From: an uncultured Cellvibrio sp.
Lineage (GTDB): Bacteria > Pseudomonadota > Gammaproteobacteria > Pseudomonadales > Cellvibrionaceae
NCBI GenBank assembly: GCA_946481735.1
Contig: CAMLOU010000087.1
Coordinates: forward strand, 1 to 17,982
Direction of reading: 5' to 3'
DNA: 17,982 bases
Shown: positions 8,319-15,496 of the stretch, piece after piece
Layout of the letters: the number at the start of each line of letters is the position of its first letter
Numbering within the stretch: the first letter of the stretch is position 1
The notes under the pieces: generated by a model
What the model was told of the DNA's origin: nothing
The model's input: the letters and a program-made list of their open reading frames with translations, nothing else
Database searches by the model: none
Made by a program: the position numbers and the translations under genes

Positions 8319-9430
8319 TCCAAGCGCTTCTTAAACCGTTTTGCTGCGGCATATAACCCCAGAACGGTAAAGCCCGCCAGCCACAATAAATCCGGCAGTA
8401 AATCTATCAACATTGCACCGCGTAAGACGATGCCGCGAATGACGCGAATAAAATGGGTAGCGGGCAGTATCTCGGCAATCCATTGTGCAACGGTGGGCAT
8501 GCCTTCGTAGGGAAACATAAAACCGGATAACAGGATTGACGGAATTAAAATAAACACCGTTAGCTGCATGGCTTGCAATTGGGTTTTTGCCAGGGTGGAG
8601 ATCAGCATACCCAGCGTGAGGCTCGCGCTGATAAACAATAAGACGGCAATAAACAACTGATCAATTCGGCCATTGATCGGCACATCAAAAATCAGGTAAC
8701 CCAGGCCGAGGATAATCACCAGCTGAATCAGGCCGACAAATACATAAGGCACGATCTTGCCGATCATCAACTCCATGGGTTTAACCGGTGTGGTGATCAA
8801 CAACTCCAAATTGCCTCGTTCCCGTTCACGTACCAGCGCGGCAGAGGTGAACATGATCATGGTCATCGTCAGGATAACGCCGACCAGACCGGGCACAATA
8901 TTGACCGCGGCGCGGCGTTGCGGATTGTAAAACAGACTCATGGTAAAGGTGTTTTTGGCGGGCTCGGCGGCGGGAATCAGGGGCGTGCTCAAGGGCATGG
9001 ATTGCAAACCCAGCAGCGCACTGCTGACCATGGTATCGGAGCCATCCACTAACCATTGTGCGAGGGGCCGTTGGTCCTGCATGCGTTGCGGCAAATCAGC
9101 GGGGATGATTAATGCCGCGCGCACTTTACCTTGGGTAATTGCATCGGCAGCCTGTTGCGGTGTTGCGTACAGTGTTTCAATTTTTACCACCTGGGTTGCT
9201 GCCACATCCGCCACCAGGATGCGGCCGAGTTCGCTGTGACTTTGATCGACCACGCCAACGGGTAAGTTGCGCACATTGGTGTTGATGGCGTAACCGAACA
9301 GCAATAATTGGATCAACGGAATCATCACAATCATGCCGAAGGTGGGACGATCCCGCGAGAGTTGGCGCAGCTCCTTGAACATGATGGCGGAGACGCGTTG
9401 CCAACTGTTGATCCAGCCGGAGAATATCAT
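8315..9430 (-). CDS. ABC-2 type transporter permease (YbhR/YbhS/YhhJ-like)
   Basis: This 371-residue inner-membrane permease should form, with the ATPase encoded just upstream, an ABC exporter. The start KELRQLSRDRPTFGMIVMIP runs into the first membrane segment (about 30-50, with LFGYAINT). A large periplasmic domain follows (about 55-190, including PVGVVDQS), then five hydrophobic segments in the C-terminal half. One of these is preceded by the family's RERERGNLELLITTPVKP coupling region. Its start overlaps the stop of the ATPase gene in an ATGA, showing translational coupling. Escherichia coli ybhFSR has two permease genes; here only one is present, so a homodimer is likely. The substrate is unknown; the family handles drugs, cations or lipophilic compounds. 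Confidence 0.92.
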   Translation of the reverse strand: MIFSGWINSWQRVSAIMFKELRQLSRDRPTFGMIVMIPLIQLLLFGYAINTNVRNLPVGVVDQSHSELGRILVADVAATQVVKIETLYATPQQAADAITQGKVRAALIIPADLPQRMQDQRPLAQWLVDGSDTMVSSALLGLQSMPLSTPLIPAAEPAKNTFTMSLFYNPQRRAAVNIVPGLVGVILTMTMIMFTSAALVRERERGNLELLITTPVKPMELMIGKIVPYVFVGLIQLVIILGLGYLIFDVPINGRIDQLFIAVLLFISASLTLGMLISTLAKTQLQAMQLTVFILIPSILLSGFMFPYEGMPTVAQWIAEILPATHFIRVIRGIVLRGAMLIDLLPDLLWLAGFTVLGLYAAAKRFKKRLD

Positions 9431-10374
9431 TGGCGTCGTCCCTCTCCCGTGCAGTGCACAAACACATCTTCAAGGCTGGGGCGGACGAGGTGAATGTCCC
9501 GTCCAGCAGCCAGGGGGGCATGTGCCTGTTTAAACCAGGTATCCGGTTCGGCCACTGAATCGCGCACCAGGACCCGCAAATGCGTTCCCTGTTGTGCCGC
9601 CGAAATGACTTCCGGAATGTCGGCCAGTTGTTGCTTCAGCAGGCGCAAATCGGGGCCGTCTATCTCTATGACGCGCGCGCCCAAATCGCGCATCAATGTG
9701 GCGGGTGGACCGTCGGCACGTTTAATACCCGCCTCCAGAATGGCCAAACCATGGCAGCGTTCGGCCTCATCCATGTAATGGGTGGACACGAGAATCGTGG
9801 CGCCCTGGTCGCACAGGTCAAACAGTTTTTCCCAGAAATCCCGCCGGTTTTCCGGATCGACGGCGGAGGTGGGCTCATCAAGAATCAGGAGCTCCGGTTG
9901 ATGTAATGTTGCTGCGGCCAGTGCGAGTCGTTGACGTTGCCCACCGCTGAGGCTGCTGGCCAAACGGCGACGCCGTTGATCGAGATCGTACTCCGCTAAC
10001 TGCGCGGCGATGCGCACTTTGCTCTGGCGCGTGTCGAGGTTGTAGATCTGTGCCATGAAGCGCAGGTTTTCCTCCACACTCAAATCTTCATAAAGCGAAA
10101 ATTTTTGGGTCATGTAGCCGATGCGCAAGCGCAAGGATTCGGCCTGGGCGGGAATGTCCATTCCCAACACGCTAACGCTGCCGCTGCTCGGCGTGAGCAG
10201 TCCGGTAATTAATCGCATGCTGGTGGATTTGCCGCAGCCGTTAGGGCCTAAAAAACCGTAGATCGTACCGGTTGCGATGGTGAGGTCGAGATTATCCACC
10301 GCCGTGAAGTCACCGAAGCGTCGGGTGAGACCACGGGTTTCAATGGCAATGTCGGATGCCGTGGTCGAATTCAT
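9427..10374 (-). CDS. ABC transporter ATP-binding protein
   Basis: A 315-residue nucleotide-binding subunit with every motif intact: Walker A GPNGCGKST at 43-51, Q-loop Gln90, signature LSGGQ at 142-146, Walker B LLILDE at 162-167 and H-loop His199 in STHYMDEAE. The last 80 residues form the extra C-terminal domain of DrrA/YadG/YbhF-type ATPases. Only one ATPase domain is present, unlike the double YbhF and RbbA, so two copies must dimerise. The gene begins five bases after the membrane-fusion gene stops and ends inside the permease start codon. The three genes are thus one transcription unit. Confidence 0.95.
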   Translation of the reverse strand: MNSTTASDIAIETRGLTRRFGDFTAVDNLDLTIATGTIYGFLGPNGCGKSTSMRLITGLLTPSSGSVSVLGMDIPAQAESLRLRIGYMTQKFSLYEDLSVEENLRFMAQIYNLDTRQSKVRIAAQLAEYDLDQRRRRLASSLSGGQRQRLALAAATLHQPELLILDEPTSAVDPENRRDFWEKLFDLCDQGATILVSTHYMDEAERCHGLAILEAGIKRADGPPATLMRDLGARVIEIDGPDLRLLKQQLADIPEVISAAQQGTHLRVLVRDSVAEPDTWFKQAHAPLAAGRDIHLVRPSLEDVFVHCTGEGRRQ

Positions 10375-10379
10375 CCGTT

Positions 10380-11339
10380 TTACTCCGGCAGCACAACTTG
10401 TGCCGGAACGCCGTTGGGTAAATCGTTGGCGGCGGCGGACAATTGAATCTCTGCCAGATAGACCAGGCGCGCGCGATCGGCGGCGTTGAGTGCGTAGTAA
10501 GGGGTAAAGGCTGCATCCTGGGCAATCCAGCGCAGGGTGCCGGGTAGCGGATCGGCCACGCCATCCACCGATACATTCAGGGTCTGGCCAACACGCAATT
10601 TAACGCGGTAGGGTTCGGGAATATACACCCGCGCGTAGGGCGCCTCGCCCGCCAGGACAATGGCAACCGCATCACCGACGTTGGCACGCTCTCCAAGATA
10701 TTTCGGCAGCCGATCCAGTCGTCCGGCGCGCGTGGCGCGAATGCTCAATTCTTGCAGATTATGTTGTTCCAGTTGCAGTACCGCGCGGGCTTCAGCCAGC
10801 ACGGCTTCCGCCTGTTGCAGGTCTTCTTCGCGGGCGCCGTTGGTGAGTAAGAGCAAACCTTCATTGGCACGTTCCAGCGCGGCTTGCGCGGAGTCGCGTT
10901 GTGCGCGGGCGCGATCCAGGTCGGCTTGGCCGGCGAGTTGGCGGGATACCAGGACCTCGGCACGCTCAAAGGTTTTTTGTGCCTCGATCAATTGCGCCCT
11001 GGCGCCATTGACCTGCGCGCGGGCGCTGGCGATATCTTCAGCCCGTGCACCGTGCTGTAACTTGGCGAGGGTAGCCGCCGCGCTGGCTACCTGGGCTTCG
11101 GCCCGTGCGACCAGAGCCCGTTGGCGGGTGTCATCGAGTTGCACGAGCAAGTCACCCGCCTGTACGTCTTCGCCTTCGGCATGGGGCAGGGCAACAAGGA
11201 TTTCCGCCGCTGTTGCTTTTAATACCACCCGATCCCGTTCCAGGGTGCCGAGTGCTTGCGGTGGTTCATTCCCCAGGCAGGCTGGCAAAAGCAGGGTGAG
11301 CAGCAACCAACTGGCCGTGACATAGCGCTGTCGAACCAT
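10380..11339 (-). CDS. HlyD/YbhG-type membrane-fusion protein, lipoprotein
   Basis: This is the periplasmic adaptor of the exporter. The frame is open to a GTG at 11372, but the ATG at 11339 gives a compact lipoprotein signal, MVRQRYVTASW followed by LLLTLLLPAC, with lipidated Cys21; it also has GGGA eight bases ahead. That start is used, giving 319 residues. A lipoyl-like half (GEDVQAGDLLVQLDDT) is followed by a long alanine/arginine-rich helical hairpin. The family motif GARAEDIASARAQV recurs as GAREEDLQQAEAVL on the returning helix. The second lipoyl half and a beta-barrel domain (YIPEPYRVKLRVGQTLNVSVDG) close the protein. Lipid anchoring instead of a membrane helix is like AcrA. No outer-membrane channel gene is nearby, so a TolC-like protein encoded elsewhere must complete the pump (inference). 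Confidence 0.92.
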   Translation of the reverse strand: MVRQRYVTASWLLLTLLLPACLGNEPPQALGTLERDRVVLKATAAEILVALPHAEGEDVQAGDLLVQLDDTRQRALVARAEAQVASAAATLAKLQHGARAEDIASARAQVNGARAQLIEAQKTFERAEVLVSRQLAGQADLDRARAQRDSAQAALERANEGLLLLTNGAREEDLQQAEAVLAEARAVLQLEQHNLQELSIRATRAGRLDRLPKYLGERANVGDAVAIVLAGEAPYARVYIPEPYRVKLRVGQTLNVSVDGVADPLPGTLRWIAQDAAFTPYYALNAADRARLVYLAEIQLSAAANDLPNGVPAQVVLPE

Positions 11340-11381
11340 GAAAGAATTCCCGATGGTGAGAGGAGTAACCACTTAACAACA

Positions 11382-11411
11382 ATCCTGCGGAAAAATCCAG
11401 CCGCCGGTCAA
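11382..11411 (-). promoter_or_regulatory. Weak candidate promoter for the ABC operon
   Basis: On the minus strand TTGACC (11411 to 11406) matches five of six -35 bases. The best -10 at a reasonable distance, CAGGAT (11387 to 11382), matches only three, with an 18-base spacer. A poor -10 often goes with activator-dependent promoters. The 210-base region between the divergent ATGs (11340-11549) also holds ACGATC (11493-11498) and GATCGT (11514-11519), a widely spaced inverted repeat that is not convincing alone. No tRNA or small gene was seen here. Confidence 0.25.
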
Positions 11412-11538
11412 CGCGCTAAACCCTGTATTTCCGGGCGCTTTCATCGACGCGCTTTTTGTTGATGCCTCTTGTTTTTCCCCGGCAAGTTGCGCACGATCAT
11501 CCCCCTTAAACAGGATCGTCCCGCTGAATTGAATAATC

Positions 11539-11542
11539 GAGG
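11539..11542 (+). promoter_or_regulatory. Ribosome-binding site that decides the yjfL start
   Basis: GAGG stands seven bases ahead of the ATG at 11550. The frame is open back to an ATG at 11469, but the extra 27 residues are polar, lack any family match and have no ribosome site. Confidence 0.65.
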
Positions 11543-11549
11543 ATTGCTT

Positions 11550-11963
11550 ATGTTGGAAACGGCGCTTTCATCACTCTCTGGTTTGCCGGCCTTTTTGATT
11601 TATTTTGTGTTGGCTATCGCCTTGGTGAGTATGTTCACTCTGATTTATACCTGGGTTACGCCGCACAACGAGCTGGAATTGATCCGCGCTGACAATGCGG
11701 CGGCAGCCATCGCCTTTGGCGGCGCCCTGGTCGGTTTTGCGTTACCGCTGTCCAGCGCGATCAGCAACTCATTGTCTCTGCTTGATTGTGCTATCTGGGG
11801 TGTGGTGGCGCTGGTTGTACAAGTGTTGACCTTTCTGGTATTGCGAGTGTTGCTTAAACAATTGCCGGAACGGATTGCCAAAGGTGAGCTGGCCGCCGGT
11901 ATCTTTGCTGCGACCAGCGCCATTGCGGTGGGTATATTAAACGCCGCGTGCATGACGTATTGA
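11550..11963 (+). CDS. yjfL: DUF350 inner-membrane protein (YjfL family)
   Basis: A 137-residue protein with about four membrane-spanning segments. It follows E. coli YjfL closely from memory: TPHNELELI after the first segment, then NAAAAIAFGGALVGFALPLSSAI, SLLDCAIWGVVALVVQ and the C-terminal AAGIFAATSAIAVGILNAACMTY block, against TPHNEWQLI, PLSSA, AWGGIALVIQ and FNAACMTW in YjfL. The molecular function of DUF350 is not known. It is the first gene of a three-gene set: ten bases separate it from the DUF1190 lipoprotein gene, whose ribosome site overlaps this stop codon. Membrane position suggests it works as channel, anchor or sensor for the ligase system (inference). Confidence 0.9.
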   Translation: MLETALSSLSGLPAFLIYFVLAIALVSMFTLIYTWVTPHNELELIRADNAAAAIAFGGALVGFALPLSSAISNSLSLLDCAIWGVVALVVQVLTFLVLRVLLKQLPERIAKGELAAGIFAATSAIAVGILNAACMTY

Positions 11964-11973
11964 GGAATTTGAA

Positions 11974-12597
11974 ATGAAACGCAGTAAAAAAGTCGCTCTG
12001 ATGTTGATGGTACCTACGACCACGATGATGCTTGCTGGCTGCGGTGAAGATCCCGCCGAAGCCGTTGTGTTCAGCAGTCCGGAAGAGTGTGCGTCTCTGG
12101 TCACGAGCACGTCAGCGGACCAATGCTATGCAGACTATCGTGCGGCACAGGCGCTGCATCCCCAGGTTGCACCCAAGTATCTGAATAAAGCGGAATGCGA
12201 GAATGATTTTGGTTCAGGCCAATGCGAAGCCGCACCGCAACAACACGCCAGCGGTTCGTTCTTTATGCCGATGATGATGGGGTATATGGCCGGCCAAATG
12301 TTTAATCGCCAGGGCGGCGCCATGCCAAATCCAGCGCAACAGGAAGAGCGCACCGCTGCCGGAACCGGTGGCGCTGCGGGAGCTGCTGCCAATGCACGCA
12401 ACGGTGTTCGTACGCAACCCTTGTATAAGTCCCGCGATGATCGCGGCACCTTCCGCACCGCCACCAACACCCCGGTCGCACGGCAGACCGGGCCGGTGAC
12501 GGTGCGTCCGTCCCAGGTGCAACCGCGTGCCGGCCAGTTCGCTCAACGCGGTGGTTTTGGTGCGCAAGCCGCCGCACGTAATTCCTACGGTGGTTGA
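11974..12597 (+). CDS. ygiB: DUF1190 lipoprotein (YgiB/YjfM family)
   Basis: A 207-residue lipoprotein: basic MKRSKK, hydrophobic core and lipobox LAGC with Cys23. The mature part has four cysteines (39, 51, 75, 84) in the family spacing, likely two disulfides in the periplasm. Then comes the hallmark SGSFFMPMMMGYMAGQMF (93-110), nearly the same as the SGSFWMPLMAGYMMGRLM of E. coli YgiB. The rest is low-complexity, rich in Gly, Ala, Gln and Arg, with a family-like RGGFG ending (192-196). GAGG eight bases upstream of the ATG is the ribosome site. Function is unknown. In E. coli ygiB precedes ygiC downstream of tolC (established); here the order ygiB-ygiC is kept, but the operon partner is yjfL. 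One proposal is that the flexible tail is a substrate of the ligase (speculation). Confidence 0.92.
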   Translation: MKRSKKVALMLMVPTTTMMLAGCGEDPAEAVVFSSPEECASLVTSTSADQCYADYRAAQALHPQVAPKYLNKAECENDFGSGQCEAAPQQHASGSFFMPMMMGYMAGQMFNRQGGAMPNPAQQEERTAAGTGGAAGAAANARNGVRTQPLYKSRDDRGTFRTATNTPVARQTGPVTVRPSQVQPRAGQFAQRGGFGAQAAARNSYGG

Positions 12598-12600
12598 TTG

Positions 12601-13770
12601 ATGAAGCGTGTCGATACGGTCGAGCGCCCACAGTGGCGCGACTACGCGGAGCGGGTAGGGTTTCAGTTTCATACGTTCGACGGCGAACCCTATTGGGACG
12701 AAACCGCCTACTACCAATTTACCTTGCAACAAATTGAAGACGACCTGGAAACACCCACGGAAGAATTGCATGGCATGGCGATGGACCTGGTAAGTGACAT
12801 CGTGCGCGATGCGGAAAAGCTGCGGCAATTAGCCATCCCCGAATTATTCTGGAATCACATCTACAACAGCTGGACCAACGGCGAACCGCATCTATACGGC
12901 CGTATGGATCTCGTTTACGACGGTAAAGGCCCGGCTAAATTACTGGAACTCAATTACGATACGCCCACCTCATTATTTGAAACCGGATTTTTTCAATGGG
13001 TGTGGCTGGAAGAAAAAATCCAGCGCGGTGAATTGCCGAGCGGAGCCGATCAATTCAACTCCCTGCAAGACAAACTGGAAGAAGCCTTTCGCTCACTGCC
13101 CCTGCCGCAACCGTTTTATTTTTCCAGCGTCAGCGGCAATATTGAAGACAAAGGCACCGTCGATTACCTGATGGACATCGCGCAACAAGCGGGAATGGAT
13201 GCGCGCTACATCGCCATCGAAGACATCGGTGAACACGACGGCCAATTCGTCGACCTCGAAGGCTATCCCATCCCCGGCATATTCAAACTCTATCCCTGGG
13301 AATTTATGGTCCGCGAAGACTTCGGCAAAACCGTCCGCACCTCCAACACCCAATGGCTGGAACCCAGCTGGAAGATGCTGCTCTCCAACAAAGGCATACT
13401 ACCGTTGCTCTGGCAAAAATATCCTGACCATCCCAACCTGCTCCCCGCCTTCTTCGAAGACACCACCCAGACGTTAACCAAAGGCTGGGTACGCAAACCG
13501 CTATTTTCCCGCGAAGGCGCCAACGTGGAATTGATCACCGAACAAGGCGAAAACATCAGCGCCGACGGCCCCTACAGCGACGGTCGCTACATTCGCCAAG
13601 CCTTATGCCCACTACCAACATTCCGCGACAACCACCGCCACACCGACAGCTACACCATGATCGGCAGTTGGGTGGTAGGAGACAGCGCCGCAGGGATTGC
13701 TATTCGTGAAGACAGCACACTGATTACCAAAGACAGCTCACGGTTTTTGCCGCATATTATTGTCGATTAA
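12601..13770 (+). CDS. ygiC: ATP-grasp ligase of the glutathionylspermidine-synthase family (YgiC)
   Basis: A 389-residue cytoplasmic enzyme aligned by eye with E. coli YgiC along its whole length. The start MKRVDTVERPQW matches MERVSITERPDW, which places the start at the ATG at 12601 rather than the TTG just before it. The acceptor/Mg region YGRMDLV...LLELNYDTPTS carries Arg101, Asp103, Glu116 and Asn118, corresponding to catalytic residues of glutathionylspermidine synthase. VRKPLFSREGANV (297-309) and GIAIREDSTLITKDSSRFLPH (365-385) complete the ATP-grasp site. The N-terminal amidase domain of E. coli Gss is absent. The family joins a carboxylate to an amine with ATP; E. coli YgiC and YjfC have been reported, as I recall, to have peptide-spermidine ligase activity. 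The true substrate is unknown. The gene follows ygiB by three bases and ends at a palindromic element. Confidence 0.94.
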   Translation: MKRVDTVERPQWRDYAERVGFQFHTFDGEPYWDETAYYQFTLQQIEDDLETPTEELHGMAMDLVSDIVRDAEKLRQLAIPELFWNHIYNSWTNGEPHLYGRMDLVYDGKGPAKLLELNYDTPTSLFETGFFQWVWLEEKIQRGELPSGADQFNSLQDKLEEAFRSLPLPQPFYFSSVSGNIEDKGTVDYLMDIAQQAGMDARYIAIEDIGEHDGQFVDLEGYPIPGIFKLYPWEFMVREDFGKTVRTSNTQWLEPSWKMLLSNKGILPLLWQKYPDHPNLLPAFFEDTTQTLTKGWVRKPLFSREGANVELITEQGENISADGPYSDGRYIRQALCPLPTFRDNHRHTDSYTMIGSWVVGDSAAGIAIREDSTLITKDSSRFLPHIIVD

Positions 13771-13800
13771 AATTAATTGCTGCCGTTTACTCCGATGTGA

Positions 13801-13908
13801 GTTTGTCAGCTGGGGATGATGTTTTGAAACCCTCAAGTCATGGCTGACGTGCGGGAGCCACAGGGATGTGTACATGCGTTTTCAAAACATCATCCCCAGT
13901 TGACAAAC
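13801..13908. repeat. 108-base palindromic element with 29-bp arms between ygiC and the EamA gene
   Basis: Arms 13801-13829 and 13880-13908 are reverse complements over 29 bases except for one position (13809 against 13900), which is a G-U pair in plus-strand RNA. The 50-base centre holds a second, smaller hairpin: TGGCT (13841-13845) with AGCCA (13856-13860), flanked by CCCT and AGGG. The element fills nearly the whole 141-base gap between two convergent genes and stops three bases short of the EamA stop codon. No T run follows either arm, so it is not a classical intrinsic terminator. The strict design suggests a dispersed REP- or MITE-like element that may also block read-through (inference). 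No second copy is seen in this window. Confidence 0.85.
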
Positions 13909-13911
13909 GGA

Positions 13912-14817
13912 TTAAGAACGCTTTTTGTATAAAGTTTTAAAATTCCAACCACTCGAAATCAACACCCCACCCAGCACCAACACCATCCCCACCACCTGCA
14001 ACGGCAAGGGCACAGTCCCCAATGCCAGATTCACCAACAACGTAAACACCGGAACCAGATTAAACGTAATCGTCGCCCGCTCCGGCCCCAACAAATACAC
14101 ACCCCGCAACCAAAAAATATACGCAAACACCGCCCCGAAAGTCGCCATATACACCAGGATAATATGGGTATCTACACTCAACGACGGAATAGTGGCCAAC
14201 GGATCTTCAATCACCAAAGCCGCAAGAATCAATGCAACCGCCCCGATACATACCGTCCAGCGCGCAAACTGCAAGGGTGGAATATGCCCGGCAAATTTTT
14301 TCGAGCCCACACTGTAAAGACTCCAGACCAGGCATGCGAGCATCATCCAGGCATCACCGATCGCAATATGCAGCAACCCGAAATTACCCCCGGTAATCAC
14401 CAGGCTCACACCGATAAAGGCAATCACAATCCCGGCATATTGAAACCAGCGAATCCTTATTGGCAACAACCAGGCAGAAAATAACAGCGACACCATCGGA
14501 GACAGTGCCATGATCAGCGCCGCATTCAATGCGGAGGTCGAATGCAATGCAGTAAAAAATGCATAATTAAAACCAAAGACACCGACGATACCCAGCGGAA
14601 ATAACACCAGCATATCCCTCAGGCACAATGACGATTCCGCCTTGCCCTGAAATAAGCGGATCAATAAAAACCCCACCAGTGCAATTGCAAAACGTTCGGC
14701 TGCTGCAGTCAATGCAGGCACTTCATCGGCTATCGCATGCCCCGCATTAAAATTGCTGCCCCAGAAAAAGGTACTGGCAACAACCATCAACCAGATCAGC
14801 GGGCGGGAATGCGTCAT
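13912..14817 (-). CDS. EamA family (drug/metabolite) transporter
   Basis: This 301-residue inner-membrane protein has about ten hydrophobic segments arranged as two EamA halves, the usual length of the DMT superfamily. The N-terminal half opens with the family-typical STFFWGSNFNAGHAI. The second half begins near AIGDAWMMLACLVWSLYSVGSKKF, where a small hydrophilic-to-aromatic pattern repeats that of the first half. The C-terminus is a short basic tail (KTLYKKRS). Members export amino acids, nucleosides or other metabolites, or take them up; nothing here fixes the substrate. The ATG at 14817 is preceded by AGAGG at a rather long spacing of eleven bases. It lies 60 bases downstream of the acetyltransferase gene on the same strand and may share its transcript. 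It uses many G/T-ending codons, because the plus strand is A/C-rich here. Confidence 0.93.
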   Translation of the reverse strand: MTHSRPLIWLMVVASTFFWGSNFNAGHAIADEVPALTAAAERFAIALVGFLLIRLFQGKAESSLCLRDMLVLFPLGIVGVFGFNYAFFTALHSTSALNAALIMALSPMVSLLFSAWLLPIRIRWFQYAGIVIAFIGVSLVITGGNFGLLHIAIGDAWMMLACLVWSLYSVGSKKFAGHIPPLQFARWTVCIGAVALILAALVIEDPLATIPSLSVDTHIILVYMATFGAVFAYIFWLRGVYLLGPERATITFNLVPVFTLLVNLALGTVPLPLQVVGMVLVLGGVLISSGWNFKTLYKKRS

Positions 14818-14877
14818 GATGGAATCAACCTCTGTGTCATGAGAAGTGAGATCAACTGGATGGATAAGGATAAAGGG

Positions 14878-15408
14878 CTACAGATCGCGCACCACGCGGC
14901 AGGGATTACCCATGGCGACCACACCGGCGGGAATGGACCGTGTGACGACACTGCCGGCACCCACCACACTTTTTTCTCCGATGGTGACACCCGGCATGAC
15001 CAGCGTATTGCCACCGAGCCAGCAATCATCACCAATGGTAATCGGTGCGGCTAGCACCTGTCCGGCAGCACGTTGCGCCGCATCTATGGGGTGGGTAGTG
15101 GTGTACAAATGCACGCCGGGCCCGAACTTCACACGCTTGCCGATGCGGATATCGGCAGCGTCCAACATCAGGCAATGATGATTGGCATAAAAATTTTCAC
15201 CCAGATAAATATGGCTGCCATAATCGCAATAAAAATCCGGTTCAATAAAGGGATTATCGGCTTCCGCAAATAATTGCGCGTAGAGTAGTTGACGGGCTTT
15301 GCGTTGATCAGCGCGCAGATTATTCAACTGCTGACACAAGTGCTTTGCACGTTTACGTGCGGCAAGCCGCTCAGGTTCGTAAGGATTGATAAGCGTCAGT
15401 TCAATCAA
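14878..15408 (-). CDS. Maltose/galactoside O-acetyltransferase-like enzyme (hexapeptide repeat), TTG start
   Basis: A 176-residue left-handed beta-helix acetyltransferase of the Maa/LacA/NodL group, expected to move acetyl from acetyl-CoA to a sugar hydroxyl as a homotrimer. The N-terminal Mac domain (ERLAARKRAKHLCQQLN) is followed by FIEPDFYCDYGSHIYLGENFYANHHCLMLD (54-83). The catalytic His106 lies in YTTTHPID, followed by hexapeptide turns ITIGDD, LGGNTLV, VTIGEK and VVGAGSVV and the closing GNPCRVV. There is no ATG before residue 81. A TAG lies five codons upstream of the TTG at 15408, and from that TTG the first 21 residues align without gaps to the family N-terminus. TTG is therefore the likely start, with a poor ribosome site. 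The usual GEL near the start is replaced, so acceptor preference may differ. Confidence 0.88.
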   Translation of the reverse strand: MIELTLINPYEPERLAARKRAKHLCQQLNNLRADQRKARQLLYAQLFAEADNPFIEPDFYCDYGSHIYLGENFYANHHCLMLDAADIRIGKRVKFGPGVHLYTTTHPIDAAQRAAGQVLAAPITIGDDCWLGGNTLVMPGVTIGEKSVVGAGSVVTRSIPAGVVAMGNPCRVVRDL

Positions 15409-15496
15409 GGCAGGGCCCGGCTAATAAGGCTGGATTTGTGTCAGCAAGTCTAGCAAGATATCGCCGGTCACAGAAGTCAAAAAAGGTAATCAGGTT

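Noticed and set aside
10660..11325. 221-codon plus-strand frame, rich in Ser, Ala, Arg and Cys
   Set aside because: It is the antisense of the alanine-rich coiled coil of the membrane-fusion gene; its composition is typical of such shadows and it has no ribosome site or family match.
11340..11372. GTG start for the membrane-fusion protein
   Set aside because: It would add 11 residues ahead of a complete lipoprotein signal; the ATG at 11339 fits the lipobox distance.
11493..11519. ACGATC/GATCGT inverted repeat as an operator
   Set aside because: Arms of six separated by 15 bases are expected by chance; no matching promoter is visible.
11469..11549. Extra 27 residues at the start of yjfL
   Set aside because: No ribosome site, polar and unlike the family; the ATG at 11550 has GAGG at seven bases.
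12214..12828. 204-codon minus-strand frame over ygiB and ygiC
   Set aside because: Both genes on the plus strand have clear family matches across this stretch; the opposite frame matches nothing known to me.
12601..13770. Calling ygiC a glutathionylspermidine synthetase/amidase (gss)
   Set aside because: The amidase domain is missing and the sequence follows YgiC, not Gss, from the first residue.
13801..13908. Reading the palindrome as a normal bidirectional intrinsic terminator
   Set aside because: Neither end is followed by a T run, and arms of 29 bp around a 50-base centre are far larger than needed.
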